Source: Molanna angustata (taxonomy: Eukaryota; Arthropoda; Insecta; Trichoptera; Molannidae). From it: 64,000 nt of DNA. The notes beneath the pieces are model-generated. The model searched no databases, was not told the DNA's origin, and saw only the letters and a program-made list of their open reading frames with translations. Made by a program: the position numbers and the translations under genes. Of this stretch, positions 46,871 to 58,299 are shown one piece after another; position 1 is the first letter of the stretch, and the number at the start of each line of letters is the position of its first letter. Location of the stretch: contig OY754980.1 in the NCBI GenBank assembly GCA_963576475.1, forward strand, positions 30,970,185-31,034,184. The letters run 5' to 3'.

Positions 46871-47209
46871 GTTAAAATTAACCGAACTATAGTGACTACA
46901 AAACAATTCGTTTTGTGCTTCTAAATATTTTGTATGTTTAACCAAACACTACAGTCATAAACAGATAAACTTTTATTACTAATAGCAAAGGTTTGGCTAA
47001 AAACGCAGGTAGCCAGTTCGGTGGTCACAATTATTCTTTTCAGTGCACAGATAAATTGTGATGAAACTTACAGAATACAATCTCAGCATGATACTAGTTG
47101 ATAATCTGCAATAAATAAAAAAAACTCTTAAAATTGCGAAATCATAACTCCCCACTTTATCCCCATGGGTTTGTGAGGAGTAAAAATCTTCGCGTGAATG
47201 TTAGTAATA

Positions 47210-47929
47210 GGATGATTCTATCCATGTTAGAAAATATATTCTCTCTTTGACGGTAACAAGTAATTTCTTGGAACACTTATATATACGCTTTTGATTATTC
47301 TTCTACTTGAAATACCTAAGAACTTAGTAGATACATACACTGTAAATGTTTAAATCATTTAATATTTATTTTGGGAGTCCACGGATCAAAGTCAAACAGA
47401 CTCTAAATTGATTTATTTTAATTGAACTTTGATAAAACAATTTGTTGAAAAAACTCTCGAAATAATTTATTGATTCCAGCCCCTTCGAACAAACGTTTTA
47501 AATCAAATTAGAAATTGCAGTGAAATCTGAAATAAATTGATAATAATAAATACTTTATTCAGTCTGTGAGCTTCACAAACCATATTTAGATACAAAAAGA
47601 GACATTAGAAAAAAGGAAATCCTTTACACAATACAGAGAATGTACTTACAGAAAATAAAAATAGCAAATAGAAATGAAAATAAAATAATATTAAAAATTG
47701 ATTAAAATAAAAAAATACATTTTACATTCAACAAAGGATTTTCCATAATGAACTTTGACAGATTTCGATGATAAATAAATTTCAATAATATATTTTAATG
47801 ATTTACAAACCAATAACTCAATAGATGGCGTAAGAAAAATATGTTATCATTAATCCATAGATGAAGACGCTATCATTAGCTTTTTTCAAGTTTTGAAATG
47901 ATATTTTTAAACATATAGAATTAAAAAAA
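47210..47929. other. Unassigned AT-rich DNA
   Basis: 47560-47600 starts AATAATAAATACTTTATTCA, a motif seen at minus-strand LINE 3' ends. I see no coding to support it. Confidence 0.3.
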
Positions 47930-48068
47930 AATGCAATTGTAAACTTTGCGTAAGTGCTTAAAATGACCTTGTAAATCAGCCGATGACAGGCCGTAAGTAA
48001 GTGCATGATAAACCGGTTCTCCTATAAATATATATTCCAAATTCGTCTCTATTGAGACGTAAAGTTTG
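47930..48068. mobile_element. Family M, right arm only
   Basis: AACTTTGCGTAAGTGCTTAA, CCTTGTAAATCAGCCGATGA, CAGGCCGTAAG and ATTCCAAATTCGTCTCTATT, GAGACG correspond to the right arm of the copy at 29970-30472, with a lower level of identity. Confidence 0.7.
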
Positions 48069-48069
48069 T

Positions 48070-48960
48070 GAAAAACCATATTATCAATTGAAATAAAATG
48101 GTGAATTCTGAAATGATGAGAGAAAAAGTCGACCAGCTAGATTTTGATACATAATCCAATTGATGGATCGTCTATTGAGTTTGATTTGTGGTGTTGACCT
48201 CACCCTTAGCTACGGTGAACTGATGCATGCTCTTATTAGTGTCCGTTTGACGAGAAAATGGGCCCTAACTCCAGCCCAGTGGATTCTCCAAGGCGTATAA
48301 TGGCATAGCAAATGATGTCCAATGAATCATGGCTTATTTAGCCTTTCGTATTGGAAGTCTGCAACAACTTTCAACGCCACATAAATTCTCAACAAGAGGA
48401 CGAGAATACTGCGCCGATTGAAAACAATATTTAATAAATGTTATTTAATCGTTTCTAGTTATTAACAGTTTATATTTATAATTTGCTAATTGGATAAATT
48501 AAAAGATATTTAAAATAATAAGATGTGATTTTTTAGTTAAGGCAAGGATATATTTTATTGAATTTATAAATCATTATTGTTACTACAAATTTACTAACTA
48601 ATTTAACTCCATAACATTATTTTAGGTAGATCTGAAGATTAGATGTGCTTAAATGTAGTATAATGAATATTCTCGCAGATTACCTTCAATAATATCTTCT
48701 TTTATTACAAAATTATTTTACACTCATTTTACTTTATTCAAATAACTTCACGGAAAATTATTATTTCTTTATAAACTAAACGCCCTATTGGAAATATTAT
48801 ATAATTAGTACTTTGAAGGTCGATAGTTGAATAATTTGGATACTTTTTGTATAGTCAGCTCATAGAATAAGTCAGCTATGGCTTCAACCTGGTGACGTCA
48901 TCACCTTCCGTTTTTCCATGGTTAGGATGTAGGACTACAATTTCAATCTTCAATGTATAT
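48070..48960. other. Unassigned
   Basis: 48180-48420 is GC-richer (ATGGGCCCTAACTCCAGCCC, GAGGACGAGAATACTGCG) but has no long frame, so it might be a worn repeat. The remainder is AT-rich. Confidence 0.3.
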
Positions 48961-48962
48961 TT

Positions 48963-49100
48963 TAGTCGACCTTAGACCAGACGCAGTTGATATCAGACTT
49001 CTAAGGCAAAAGTCCCGGGTTCCATTCCCAGTGGAGACACTGTTTTTAATTGTGCTTTCAGTTCGAATCTATGAGACGATAAACATAAGTTTCCAGAATA
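48963..49100 (+). mobile_element. SINE-2 copy, diverged head
   Basis: CGACCTTAGACCAGACGCAG, TTGATATCAGACTTCTAAGG, CAAAAGTCCCGGGTTCCATT (B box region) and CCCAGTGGAGACACTG, then CAGTTCGAATCTATGAGACG. The same order is found at 59065-59180. The A box has decayed. Confidence 0.7.
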
Positions 49101-49269
49101 TGGCGACTTGTTGTTGTAAGCTTACTGTAAAAATTAATGTTCTCACGGTTTACTTTTTTTCATTTTGGGTGAAAGGGCGTATACAACTTAAATAATACGT
49201 GCTATATGCAACAGACATGGGTTTTAAACAATGAAGTCAGTGTTTGTTATTTTTTTGTGAAGATAAAAT

Positions 49270-49870
49270 AACCGCCAGTGTACCGTATATTTGTTTATTT
49301 CATTCTTCTTCTTCTTCGCTTAGTAGACCTGTTTATCAGTTTTTCAAAAACTATGCCTCCGGAGATGACGAAGTCCAACTATCCTTCCTTCTCTTGGTCG
49401 ATCTTCCGGGTAGACGGCGACCAGAGGGAATTTCATTTGCTGCCATATACGCAAGTCCATTGTGTAAAAAAAATATTACTATTCTATTCTACACACCTTT
49501 GTCAAGAACTAATTACGATCAAAACAGTTTTATCAACCGCTGCTGTAATTACTATAATAATCTTAGCCCCCAGCCAGATCTATTTAATCTATCCCTACAA
49601 GCATTTAAGCAAATTCTTAATGCGCCTACAAGCATCGGTTAGGGAAACTGTCCTTTCCCTCTCTTCCTTCTCCCATTTCATTCCTCAATTCCCAGTTTCC
49701 TAACCATACCCCATTCCTAAACCGTTCATGATCATTATTCTCATAAATTAGACGTAAATGTATTTGTAACTCTGTGAAACATTATAATAGGCTTCTTATT
49801 AATTAATTTTTAACTGTATTATATTTTATATACAAAAGCTGTTATGTTTCCAAATAAAATAAAATAAAAA
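49270..49870 (+). mobile_element. LINE family J 3' end, longest copy
   Basis: The plus-strand frame 49244-49642 contains YTPLSRTNYDQNSFINRCCN, then YYNNLSPQPDLFNLSLQAFK, and a stop after APTSIG. Upstream residues (PVYQFFKNYASGDDEVQLSF) may be a shifted part. The 3' UTR includes a pyrimidine-rich stretch (TCCCTCTCTTCCTTCTCCC) and ends AAATAAAATAAAATAAAAAA near 49870. Confidence 0.7.
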
Positions 49871-50039
49871 AAAATATAAATACATACGTACCTACCTATA
49901 TGTACGTAGTGAAGAGTATAAAAGAAAATGACTAAGAAAAAGAAAGCAATGGCCGTCCATCTCGATCTGCTCGAATTCGAACGTACTTCACTATCTATTA
50001 AAATTCATAGCACTGATTTTTTTAGTTCCTCTTTTGATG

Positions 50040-50362
50040 TACCTACATTCAGCGAGATTCTGTAATAGTCTAGTCCTGATATAACGTCGTCTATCTCACT
50101 AAATATATTTAAAAAAGGCGTAAGCCAAAATATTTAGGTATATGAAAATACCTGATTTCTTTACCCTTCCTATATATTTTTGTTTTCCTATCATTTCTAT
50201 GAAAAAAAAAATTTTTTTTTTCTTTTTTTCTGATATCTTTTTTTATTTTTACAAGCCAATAGCTTATTGTCATAAGACACATTGAATTGTATATTTAGCA
50301 TTAACTCCGCCAGTGTACAAATGATGTATAAAAAAAGTTACAAATAAATAAATAAATATGAG
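50040..50362 (+). mobile_element. LINE family L 3' end
   Basis: TCTGTAATAGTCTAGTCCTG, ATATAACGTCGTCTATCTCA, CTAAATATATTTAAAAAAGG correspond to LCNSLSPDITSSISLNIFKK of the other L copies, with a few changes that open the frame. The 3' UTR is shortened: CTCCGCCAGTGTACAAATG and a TAAATAAATAAATA tail. The ATTGCC/GGCAAT hairpin is deleted. Confidence 0.75.
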
Positions 50363-50819
50363 TCATCGGCGCACAGGTTTTTTTGTAAAACTATAATATG
50401 GTTTCTATTGCAGCATCTTCAAAGTTGATACGATACTTTCTTGTCTATAAATTGATGTGTGGACAATAAAGGTTTGTTGTATCTACCTGTAGGAACCGTA
50501 CTATACAGTGCACATATTGTATTACGATCATAATATATTACAGTATTTTATATAATGTGTAATATAGAGGTCTTAAGTCTAGACATTCAAGACAATAGGT
50601 TCATAGACTTTGGAACCATCAACCATATTGAAAGACAAAAAATATTTATTGCACCAAAATGAAATAAGTATTTACGTTTTATTAAAGACATCAAAACTTG
50701 AGTTGAAGAGTGGAAATCCATTTTTAAACGACTTTCCAAAACGGAGGAGATTATCAATTCGTCGTAAACTTTTATGTATGTTCAGCGATTTCTTTTAAGT
50801 TAGTTGACTTACAAAAACA

Positions 50820-51137
50820 TATTATGTGTGGAGCATACTGATGTTTGGCTGTGAGACATGGTGTCTTTCCGAAAGAGACAGAAGTAGACTAGAGTCTTTC
50901 GAGATGTGGTGTTACAGAAGAATACTGAGAATTTCCTGGAGAGAACACATCACGAATGCCGAGGTTCTCAACAGAGTCGAAGATGGGAAGCACCTACTCA
51001 AAACCATCTCCGAGAGACGTGCTCGCTGGATAGGTCACATCCTGCGCCACGAGGGTCTCCTACATGACCTAATGGAGGGAATGGTTAAGGGGACAAACCA
51101 CAGGGGGCGTCCACGACGGGAATATGATCAAATTTGA
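50820..51137 (+). pseudogene. RTE-4 reverse transcriptase C-terminus
   Basis: The frame begins WSILMFGCETWCLSERDRSR, LESFEMWCYRRILRISWREH, continues NAEVLNRVEDGKHLLKTISE, RRARWIGHILRHEGLLHDLM and ends NHRGRPRREYDQI with a stop at 51135-51137. These motifs belong to RTE-type endonuclease/reverse transcriptases. The frame is clean over 103 codons and starts at a truncation near 50815. No family member is seen elsewhere in the window. Confidence 0.85.
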
Positions 51138-51480
51138 TCCAGGTATGGGTGGCGGGCGAAGCCAACTGGCCTTTCCCCCGCCAGGCGACTCGAACGTTAT
51201 ATACCGCCGCTCGAGGAAGCGGCGGCTATCTTCTGTAGACTCTCGTTCGGTCGAGGTGTTGCGCTTCGTCATCTCCGTTTTTGTCAGCGCAATTAATTCG
51301 CGTAATATTAATTAGTAATAATCATTTCTTTCATTGTATTTTATATTATACTTGTTTGTGTACGAATAAAAGTTCCACGTAAGTAAACCATCTTTCAATA
51401 TTGAGATACCCACTGCTCTAATTTATAACTGTTTAATATTGTGCATATATATGCTATACGATTACTACCGGTAACGTATA
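51138..51480. other. GC-rich block downstream of RTE-4
   Basis: Contains CCGCCGCTCGAGGAAGCGGC (a perfect short stem), a TATATA box near 51198, CTTCTGTAGACTCTCGTTCG and AATAAAAG near 51365. The composition is unlike its surroundings. It could be the RTE-4 3' UTR or a solo LTR, since a promoter-like and a polyadenylation-like signal stand in the right order. No terminal TG...CA pair or target duplication can be fixed. Confidence 0.35.
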
Positions 51481-52256
51481 GTATATTGGGGGACGGTTCG
51501 TCCATATTGCACGTGTGGACAAACCGTGGTACAGGTACACGTCGATTGGTTCGATCCCAATATAAACGTGCGAAAGGTTCATTCGTCCGGCGGTTCGATT
51601 CTGCCCAAACGAATAAAGTGGAACAGGGCTTCAAACCCTCTGTGTTTCTATCCACGAGAGCCATACCTCCAAGACCTCCAACCCAATAACTTAAGCCCCC
51701 CATATATGCAAAGACATGAACTGCGCCACATATGTTGAGTTGAAGAGGGCTGCAGAAGATAGAGCGGAGTGAAAATCGAGATGTAGACTTCTTCTGCAAA
51801 CCAATCCGCAGGATTGAGACTGGAGAGATAGTTGACCGATTTTGATGATTCATTTTTCATATGGTTCCATTTCGATTTGGTCAAGATATAATCGTAGGAT
51901 CCATTAGAAATCATCAAACCCTTCAATTTATACTTCAACGATAAGAACTCATTGCAACACTGTCCGATATAATTGATTACTTTTTTAATCGGAAGGGGGC
52001 ACTTCACCGAGTTCTGATGATGGAACTCACGAGAAAAATAAATATCAGACTCTTCAATTTGCAAAGTCGTCTGCACTAAAATATTTTTTTTTCACGTCGC
52101 GTCGTCTGAATTTGATGATAACTTTTCCATTAGAATGGTATTACTTCAGGGGTGGTTCAGTCTAAACTAAGCCAAGAAGTTTGATGATGGGAATCACGAA
52201 AAATCATGAAACTCATCGATTTGCGAAGGATTTTCGTATTATTGCATAGGCGAATT
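51480..52256. other. Unassigned, moderately GC-rich in part
   Basis: 51480-51720 includes GTGGACAAACCGTGG and CGATTGGTTCGATCCC. A minus-strand frame of 142 codons (51648-52076) reads LQIEESDIYFSREFHHQNSV and NPADWFAEEVYISIF. I do not recognise it, and it could be a fragment of an LTR element or an exon. Confidence 0.3.
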
Positions 52257-52264
52257 GTTTAAAA

Positions 52265-52691
52265 CAGTGGTTCCCAAACTTTTAATTTCGCGTACCACAC
52301 ACGAAATTATAAATCAGTAGCGTACCACTTAACTGTAACCGTTAAAAAAAAACTTCAAAATGGTAAAAATAAAAACTGCAACAACTGTTTATGACAACAT
52401 TATCATTAATTAATCACAATCTGACTCTGAAGTAGAACTCGATGGTAAACGATTTCGATCATCATCTTGAATCACTGCACAATTTAATTCTTGAGATGAA
52501 CTTGGTGGTACAGTATTTTGAGCACAAGGTCAAAATACTGTACCACCAAGTTTACAAATTTTAATTTAAAAATGTTTTATCTAATTATTTACTCATTTAC
52601 TGTGTATGTCCTATGGCCATGGCTGCTTGCATACCACCTTTAATTGTCGCGTACCACTAATGGTACGCGTACCATAGTTAGGGAATCACTG
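52265..52691. mobile_element. hAT-type MITE with perfect 8-bp target duplication
   Basis: GTTTAAAA flanks the element on both sides (52257-52264 and 52692-52699). The ends read CAGTGGTTCCCAAACT and, inverted, CAGTGATTCCCTAACT. The CAGTG start and 8-bp duplication are hAT hallmarks. Inside, a perfect 21-bp inverted repeat lies at 52501-52521 and 52530-52550. The internal minus-strand stretch encodes a Ser/Asp-rich run (SSSTSESDCD) before a stop, possibly a remnant of the parent transposase. At 427 bp it is non-autonomous. Confidence 0.93.
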
Positions 52692-52717
52692 GTTTAAAAG
52701 GTACTATTACTTCATAC

Positions 52718-52800
52718 ATACCTACATACCAGCACGCCATGTCCCTCATGGGGTTGGCAGAGAGAACCGAACATCACATGTTTATATCTTGATAATATTA
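52718..52800 (-). mobile_element. RTE-1 3' end, short
   Basis: CCAGCACGCCATGTCCCTCA, TGGGGTTGGCAGAGAGAACC match the end of the 21950 copy on the minus strand. The tail is CATACATACC at 52714-52727. Confidence 0.75.
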
Positions 52801-54142
52801 AACAACAAAAAATAAGGAAAATAATAATAAATTAGGAATGATAGTGGTGGTTAACCAGTAGTCATCAATGAACAGAACTCGATGAAACTATATTCAACAA
52901 TATTTTGATACATTTTTTGAAAAATTCTGACAACATACCTACAACGATGAAATTCGACGTCCATCTACTGATGCAACTATTGCCAATCGGCAACAACTCT
53001 GTGGACATAGATCAATCGAGGATAATATCTAAGGATAATATATATATGTTTTACTTATATAAATAGGTATAGCTCATTGATCATAGATAAAGCTTTTGAA
53101 CAGTTAAACACAATAAATCTATGGTAGGCATATATTTATCCAAAGATTTTACTAACCATTAACAACCAGAAACTGCATCTCTACACTTTCCCATTTCAAC
53201 ATCTGCGATCCCTTTCATCTTCTGAGTTGTAAATTGTAGTCAGTGCACAAAATATTTTGACACGCGTACTAAACACCCAAACAATACACTATCTACAAGA
53301 CGTTACACGTCTAAAGGAAACAAACAGATTTGTACCTACAACAGGGTGGGCAGAAAATACATAATTGTTCGTTGCCTATATCACAAAAAAAAACAAAAGC
53401 TTTGCATAAATGAGAAACAATACTTTTCGAAATAGTTTACACAAATTATCATGTCCCCTAAACAGTCCAAACTGCATTACAATATTGATGATGTTTTTTT
53501 TTATGTTCAATGTTTGAAACTGTCACTTCTTGTTAGAATTCCATAACCGTCATAATCGTCATTCCACAATCGTCACAAAATATAAATAGGTAGGTACCAA
53601 TATAAGACGTTAGTAAAAAAAATGAAGATTCACTTTTTCCGATAGAAATATCAAGAACACAATTTCAAACGCAGTTGTTTTATACATCACAAAAAAATCA
53701 AATACGGGATACGTCCGAATCTCCAACTTTTTAAGAACGTTCCGGCTAAAATAGGTGCGTTCCTCTTCCAGTAAGTCCAATTTGATATTATAATGTAACG
53801 CTGAAGAAGTAACGTTCACACACGTATTTAAGAATTTTCTTACTTAAAGAAAGTCACGAATTAGTTCAATTCCTTATTTTATAACAATGTTTTCTTAAGT
53901 CAAATCAACTGTCAAAACGTTCCTCATTTTATTTCACGCTTTATTAGAAGCGTACAAATAAAAACCAAACAATATTAGTGTAGATAGATTGAAATGTTTG
54001 GTTAGGCGACATGACATAAATACATGGCCGACCAGTGCACAGTACGCATGCGTGGTCTGCGGGATAGACAATTTGATTCATATTATTACATATATTTTTA
54101 TTTACGCTACACTCATTTTGTAGATTTTAGTTTCAAGAACTT
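52800..54142. other. Unassigned
   Basis: AT-rich. A 69-codon minus-strand frame (53610-53819) is not recognised. No tails or inverted repeats stand out. Confidence 0.3.
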
Positions 54143-54283
54143 CTGCCCCCCTAGAACACATGCCATTTAAGGTAAGCGTGATCTCGCTAAGCGATAGTAA
54201 ATGTATGGATTTGGTGACTGTCACGTGACGTCACTGCCACCAATTCCATACATTCTTAAATGGCATGTTGTCTAGGGGGGCAG
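54143..54283. mobile_element. MITE family P, copy 3 (best termini)
   Basis: The ends CTGCCCCCCTAGAACACATG and CATGTTGTCTAGGGGGGCAG are inverted repeats followed by CCATTTAA on both sides. The centre is GTCACGTGACGTCAC, itself almost palindromic. At 141 bp it is shorter than the copy at 36435 because one inner arm (CGCTTAGCGATA) is deleted on the right. Confidence 0.85.
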
Positions 54284-54489
54284 ATACGAAAAACGAAATT
54301 AAATTCAAATTACCTTAATTCTTAAATATTATATTCATATTTTAATTCTATAAATTACTGAATTAGATGTAATATTATTTTACGTAAAGATGGATAATTC
54401 TTGAACACCCGGAGTCGATTGACGAATAGACCAATTTAATGAATCAAAGGAAAGTATGATAAATAAATAAATAAAAAAACCCGAAATAA

Positions 54490-54735
54490 AAAATCATCAT
54501 ACCATCACGGCATATCTCACAATGTAGGGTAACCAGCGACAAGTGTGCGGGAGTATCTCGACACACCAGTCTCGTCTCACCTTAGAAGGCAATACTCAGA
54601 ATGGATGATGAACATAATTGTTGAATGAGAGATGTTATTGTTGCCAGTTTTATGATCTACCCGGCTCTTAGGGGATACCCGAAAACGATGATAATAGAGT
54701 GGAAGCACTATTTTGAGGCGGTGCTTCGCAAAATA
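54490..54735 (-). mobile_element. Interspersed family D element
   Basis: ACCATCACGGCATATCTCAC, GGTAACCAGCGACAAGTGTG, ACACCAGTCTCGTCTCACC, CCCGGCTCTTAGGGGATACC and GAGTGGAAGCACTATTTTGA parallel 46575-46860. The segment around TTATAAAAGGGAGAACAACA of that copy is deleted here. Confidence 0.7.
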
Positions 54736-54739
54736 ATCA

Positions 54740-55334
54740 AATATTAATACTTCTGTGTTTTCTTAATTACCCTGTGACGTCAGTATCCATATATTAATAC
54801 GTCTGCTTGTTGGATACAGGAACACCGGACTAACATACATACATACATATATATACATATACATTGTTGTTAAAGTTCCTGGAAGTGAAATGTAAACACG
54901 ACCAGTTTCTTAAATTACTGGCTGTTGTGATTGCGTTTGACAGATGGCGATAGCACAATGTTGCCATTAAAGGTCTATTTTTGACGGCTCTGCAGCCAAT
55001 GGTACCTACCTAAGGTATCGCGTGTGTATTGCCATGTATTATAGACAATCAGAGCCGCGTCTACAGCTAAGGCGCCCGGGACAAATAATTTAAAATGCGC
55101 CCCTTATTATTTATATATATTAAATACAAATATCTTTTAATTGTCCCCAGCGTCACACTCGATCAAACGATTTGTTCTTTGTAAAATGCCCGCGAACCAA
55201 TTTCATAAAAAATTCATTCATAAATCGTTCAACAACCAAATACAATAAATTAAATAATGCGCAAACCCTGGACATTTTTCATGATGGGGTGGGGCTGTTG
55301 TTGGTGTGATCTATTGGGGCGAAATTGAAAATCT
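54740..55334. other. Unassigned, GC-richer in the middle
   Basis: ACATACATACATACATA at 54836-54850 may be an RTE-type tail. 54900-55090 is GC-richer (GACAGATGGCGATAGC, AAGGCGCCCGGGACAAATAA), with no long frame. Confidence 0.3.
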
Positions 55335-55632
55335 TAGAGGTTATTCCTATCCCTCTATTTCCTCTCCCTTCCTATTATATAGAGGTTTGTAATAGGTTAT
55401 GAATAAGTATTTTTTTTTGTTGTTTATATTATATATTTTTTATTGTAAAGATCACTCACATTATCTAGCCATTATTTTTATTTTGATTGTATAAAAGCAT
55501 TAGGGAACTTTACTGGTTTTGTATATATATATATATATATATTGTTTTTTTTACTCCCACAAGCTGTATATAACTGTCTGTTCCTGGAATAAAATAAAAT
55601 AAAATAAAATAAAATAAATAAAAATATAAATA
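55335..55632 (+). mobile_element. LINE 3' UTR and AAAAT tail
   Basis: A pyrimidine-rich opening (CTATCCCTCTATTTCCTCTC) is followed by a T-rich 3' UTR with a TA run (55521-55541) and CTGTTCCTGG, ending in AAAATAAAATAAAATAAAATA. The same kind of order is seen at 9890-10080, 49650-49870 and 58270-58636. The coding part is missing. Confidence 0.6.
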
Positions 55633-55699
55633 TTTTTTATTTTATTTTGCTGAACTAATTGTATTTATAAAACCTACCTACAGAATGAAAGATTTCCTG

Positions 55700-55860
55700 C
55701 ATCCTGCGCAGGTGGGGACTTTATTTCCGAAATGGAAATTTCTTCCAATTCACCCAGTGTTTCAATTCAAATGAGGTACATACGTGAGAAATATTTTTTT
55801 ATCATTTTTTCCTCTGCTGGGAATTGAACCAAGGTCGCCGGCACCTAAGTCAAATAATAG
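55700..55860 (-). mobile_element. SINE-1, minus strand
   Basis: On the minus strand: GCCGGCGACCTTGGTTCAAT (B box GGTTCAATTCC), CCCAGCAGAGGAAAAAATGA, CTCACGTATGTACC, then an ACACTGGG and GAAGAAATTTCCATTTCGG version of the tail hairpin. The A box is lost. Confidence 0.75.
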
Positions 55861-55869
55861 GAGGGGTCG

Positions 55870-56500
55870 ATATTAAGATAGTATATAAATTTAATTGATT
55901 CATTATTTTATTTAAAGTTTACAAACAATGACAGGACAAATGAACTGGTTTTAGACAAGATAAAAAATAGTCAGATTATTTTATATATAACAAAAATAGT
56001 ATAATTATATTATATAAAACTGAAATTTTTAATATGCTAATATAACCAACATTTTTTTCAGATTCCCTAGACAATCGAGTATTGTCTGATAATATTTTTT
56101 GTGATGACTAATTGTATTGTTATTTAAGAATTTTATAGCCGAAATGTATTTTTCTTGTCTTGTTGATAGATTATAATATTATCTTGAATAATTAACTGGC
56201 GTCCTAATTGTAATTTGTGTTAATATAGAATAGTCTATATATGTAATTTTAGATGTGTATTTGTATAATGGCGTGAAGCCGTATGTACCTATATTTTAAA
56301 ATAGATAAATAAATAAATATAGGAACCTATACCTACTTCTTTAATATATGCAATATTTATACATTCCATCATGCCATGTCCCTCACGGGTTAGGTACTTG
56401 AATAAAAAATAGAAATTGAAATCTAAGCAAACACCTATCAATTAGAATAATAGTATCTAAACAAATACCGAAATATATATTTTTTATGTTATTTTTCAAT
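55870..56500. other. Unassigned, with an RTE-1 end at 56362-56400
   Basis: CATTCCATCATGCCATGTCC, CTCACGGGTTAGG is the RTE-1 3' end on the minus strand. AAATAGATAAATAAATAAAT near 56300 is a probable LINE tail on the plus strand (3' UTR 56150-56320). The rest is AT-rich. Confidence 0.45.
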
Positions 56501-56502
56501 GT

Positions 56503-56661
56503 GTGCCTTTTCACACGATCCGGTTGCCGGGTAAGCGCCGGGTAATTGTATGGGCATGCATGCCGGTGCGTGTAAAAGCTACCATGCGTGCCCATACACT
56601 TCGCTGTTATTTACCCGGCGCTTACCCGGCTACCCGGCAACGGGGTCGTATGAAAAGGCAC
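56503..56661. mobile_element. GC-rich fold-back MITE, 159 bp
   Basis: GTGCCTTTTCACACGATCC and GGTTGCCGGGTAAGCGCCGG at the left pair with CCGGCGCTTACCCGG, TTGCCGGGTAGCCGGG (as inverted) and GGTCGTATGAAAAGGCAC on the right, including a four-fold CCGGGTA motif. The centre is GGCATGCATGCC. No other copy in the window. The target duplication is not certain, since the flanks do not repeat. Confidence 0.85.
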
Positions 56662-57395
56662 TAACAGTTCTATTAATTTGAAATTATTTATAGTTTCGAT
56701 TGAAAAAAATATATATAAAACAACAAATTAAAATTGGCACCCACACAAATAAAAAAAATATAATTTTAAACCGCCATTCATCTGGTGCAGTTAGGTATTT
56801 ATAGATTTTTATTTCATATTTGAAACTGTTTTCTGATTCTGATTTAAGAGACACGTTGACGGATTAAATTAAATAGAACGAAAATTTTTATTAAATATTT
56901 TTATTTTCATCATAATTCTATGTGGTTATAATTACAAGCAATAGGTACATAAGAATGTGGGATACTACATGAAAATTTATTTTATTTTTTATTTTTATTT
57001 TATTTTATTTTAATATACAGAGACACCAACAGAACACTGAACAACATAAACAAAAAAAAACATGAAACAAAAAATAGAATCTCCAGTGCTCCAATAACAG
57101 GTATCTCCCGCATGGCTATTGTGCATAGTTAGGTATGTACAATCAACGTCTCCTGACCATTCATTATAAAAAAGACATTACTTTGCACAGTTAAAAGAAA
57201 AGTTTAAAATACACATATACATATATGTAGGAAAACAGAAAGAAAACAAATGTTGAACCGATAAAATAAAACATAAAAAAAGAAGGAACAATTGAACCGA
57301 GACAAAAAAAAACAAATAGATTTTACCCAGCATATTTTAAAGGATAAAAATAAGCAATTTATCATAGATCAATTTCTATGAAATATGAACGTCAT
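56662..57395. other. Unassigned AT-rich DNA
   Basis: TTTATTTTATTTTATTTTAA at 56988-57012 with a following body to about 57140 might be a minus-strand LINE tail. I find no coding to confirm it. Confidence 0.3.
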
Positions 57396-57521
57396 TGTCA
57401 TTACATTAAATTGTCACAACGATTCAGACGCAACGTCTGAATCTACCAATACAATGACACTCCGACACGGCAGAATGTCACTGTATTGGCAGGTGCATAC
57501 GCGAGTGCAATGTAACGACAG
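57396..57521. mobile_element. Possible small MITE with two hairpins
   Basis: TGTCATTACATT at the left and AATGTAACGACA on the right are inverted. Inside, GATTCAGACG-CAA-CGTCTGAATC is a perfect hairpin (57421-57443) and CCAATACAATGACA pairs with TGTCACTGTATTGG. Only one copy, so mobility is inferred. Confidence 0.55.
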
Positions 57522-58260
57522 TCAATAAATACATAAGACAGTCAATAAAATTTAGATGCTCTTTAGATATTTTCATTTGAATTGCCGTTGCTTTGAGGAA
57601 CGTAGGAAGTTGGAAAAAAACCCCAAGGACAGTTTTTTTTTTGTTTTTTTTTTGCGTTCCAGATTTCTTTGCGCTCGACTCAATTGCACGATTTGAACGT
57701 ATACGGTGGATCAGACCCTGATTATAATTATTGCATGCATTAGTCGGCACGCTCCTTAATTACCCCAAGATTCATAGATTTGGTAATTTATTTTTAACGT
57801 GGGCAACACGAAAAAATGTTAGCAATAAGTAGTTGTTATCAAGCTAACTTGGCGGAAAAATTTTATTGTGTAGAATTAGTATTTACCATTAGGGGCGATG
57901 GATATCTTGAAAGCTATGAAAAATATCATACGTACTCTTGTGTAATTCAACGGCTTGTAACTCTTGACGTATTTTACGGTGTACTTGAAAGATTTATACG
58001 CATATTTCAAGTGTTAAATTGGGATAATTAATTTGAAAGTGCGTAAATTGAAACACTCTATGAAATGACATTCAATTGAATAACACGAGTATGACGCGGC
58101 GTATTGGCGTCCTATTTTAATTTCAACTTCACAAAAATATATAATAATTTATTATAAGACTAATAATATAATAATATATTGAGATATAATAATGGCATTT
58201 TGCGGACATCGACATAATATTCCATTTGAACTATGATGCTTACCGAAAGTCGATACAGGG
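57522..58260. other. Unassigned
   Basis: A T17-type run lies at 57633-57653. The frame 57816-58031 (71 codons, MLAISSCYQANLAEKFYCVE at its start) is not recognised and has no supporting feature. Confidence 0.25.
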
Positions 58261-58299
58261 CAAGTATGGGTAGGCGAACTTTGTGACAAATTTCCTATT

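Larger units (their letters stand above)
45635..47210. repeat. Repeat family B, copy 3, with two insertions
   Basis: 45645-45741 and 46174-46555 are family B (GAGTGGGTTGTAGCCAATGC, CTTGGGATCACTTTGAAATA, TGAGAAGCACAATT). 47040-47200 continues it (TTGTGATGAAACTTACAG, CTAGTTGATAATCTGCAAT). It is interrupted by the LINE-derived piece 45742-46161 and a family D element at about 46555-46870. The rest (46870-47040) is unassigned. Confidence 0.6.

Noticed and set aside
54836..54862. CATACATACATACATA as part of a CRISPR-like or satellite array
   Set aside because: A simple 4-bp microsatellite, as found at RTE tails. No spacer-repeat structure exists anywhere in the window.
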